Source: Sediminispirochaeta sp. (GTDB lineage: Bacteria > Spirochaetota > Spirochaetia > DSM-16054 > Sediminispirochaetaceae). From it: 5,887 nucleotides of DNA. The position numbers and the translations under genes are program-made. The notes below the pieces were generated by a model. It was given only the letters and a program-made list of their open reading frames with translations. It had not been told where the DNA came from and ran no database searches. This document shows, one piece after another, positions 5,860-5,887 of this stretch (its first letter is position 1; every line of letters begins with the position of its first letter). The stretch spans positions 1-5,887 of the forward strand of contig DSBN01000112.1 in the NCBI GenBank assembly GCA_011046055.1, written 5' to 3'.

Positions 5860-5887
5860 ATTCTCATTTTGGAAAGTGCAAGTGCAC
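5860..5887. repeat. second copy of the repeat arm, probably a half-seen hairpin
   Basis: ATTCTCATTTTGGAA (5860-5874) matches 14 of 15 bases of the left arm at 5773-5787, in the same orientation. It runs into GTGC (5876-5879), AAGT, GCAC (5884-5887), so the last bases of the window look like a 4-base loop and the start of the complementary arm. The remainder would lie beyond the edge. Confidence 0.6.

Overview
The window is bacterial, with ordinary bacterial promoters and Shine-Dalgarno sites and conserved bacterial protein families. I cannot name the phylum. The FtsH, Crp-like and RhlE-like proteins look like those of Gram-negative or deep-branching groups (deltaproteobacterial, Nitrospirota or spirochaete-like), but this is an impression. 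Base composition changes along the window: the ftsH region is moderate, the helicase and crp-like genes are GC-rich, and the last ~550 bases are visibly AT-richer.

Layout. 3-1664 (+) is ftsH, cut by the left edge, with all catalytic motifs and an odd C-terminal tail. 1696-1968 (-) is a small coiled-coil plus one-membrane-helix protein, convergent with ftsH, with a good promoter and Shine-Dalgarno. 2075-2200 (-) is the C-terminal remnant of a GNAT-like acetyltransferase, and 2198-2512 (+) is the C-terminal part of a DUF318/ArsP-type permease. The two are joined head to head and both have lost their 5' ends. 2520-3887 (-) is a complete RhlE-like DEAD-box RNA helicase whose motif II reads DEVD, with an Arg/Gly-rich tail. 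3888-4190 is a gene-free divergent intergenic region with small hairpins. 4191-4943 (+) is a complete Crp/Fnr-family regulator. 4944-5273 (+) is the C-terminal third of phosphoglycerate mutase (gpmA), starting directly after the crp-like stop codon. 5316-5780 (-) is the ATPase half of a HisKA_2-type sensor histidine kinase, cut at its 5' side by a perfect 19-bp inverted repeat. A related second repeat begins at the right edge.

Functionally this is not one pathway. Three intact or near-intact housekeeping/regulatory genes (ftsH, helicase, crp-like) and one small membrane protein are separated by four gene fragments. All four fragments keep the 3' end and have lost the 5' end. That points to a rearrangement-prone or decaying region, or to chimeric assembly/amplification; the sequence alone cannot decide. 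I found no CRISPR array, rRNA, tRNA or recognisable transposase. The most unusual structure is the hairpin-repeat pair at 5772-5887.
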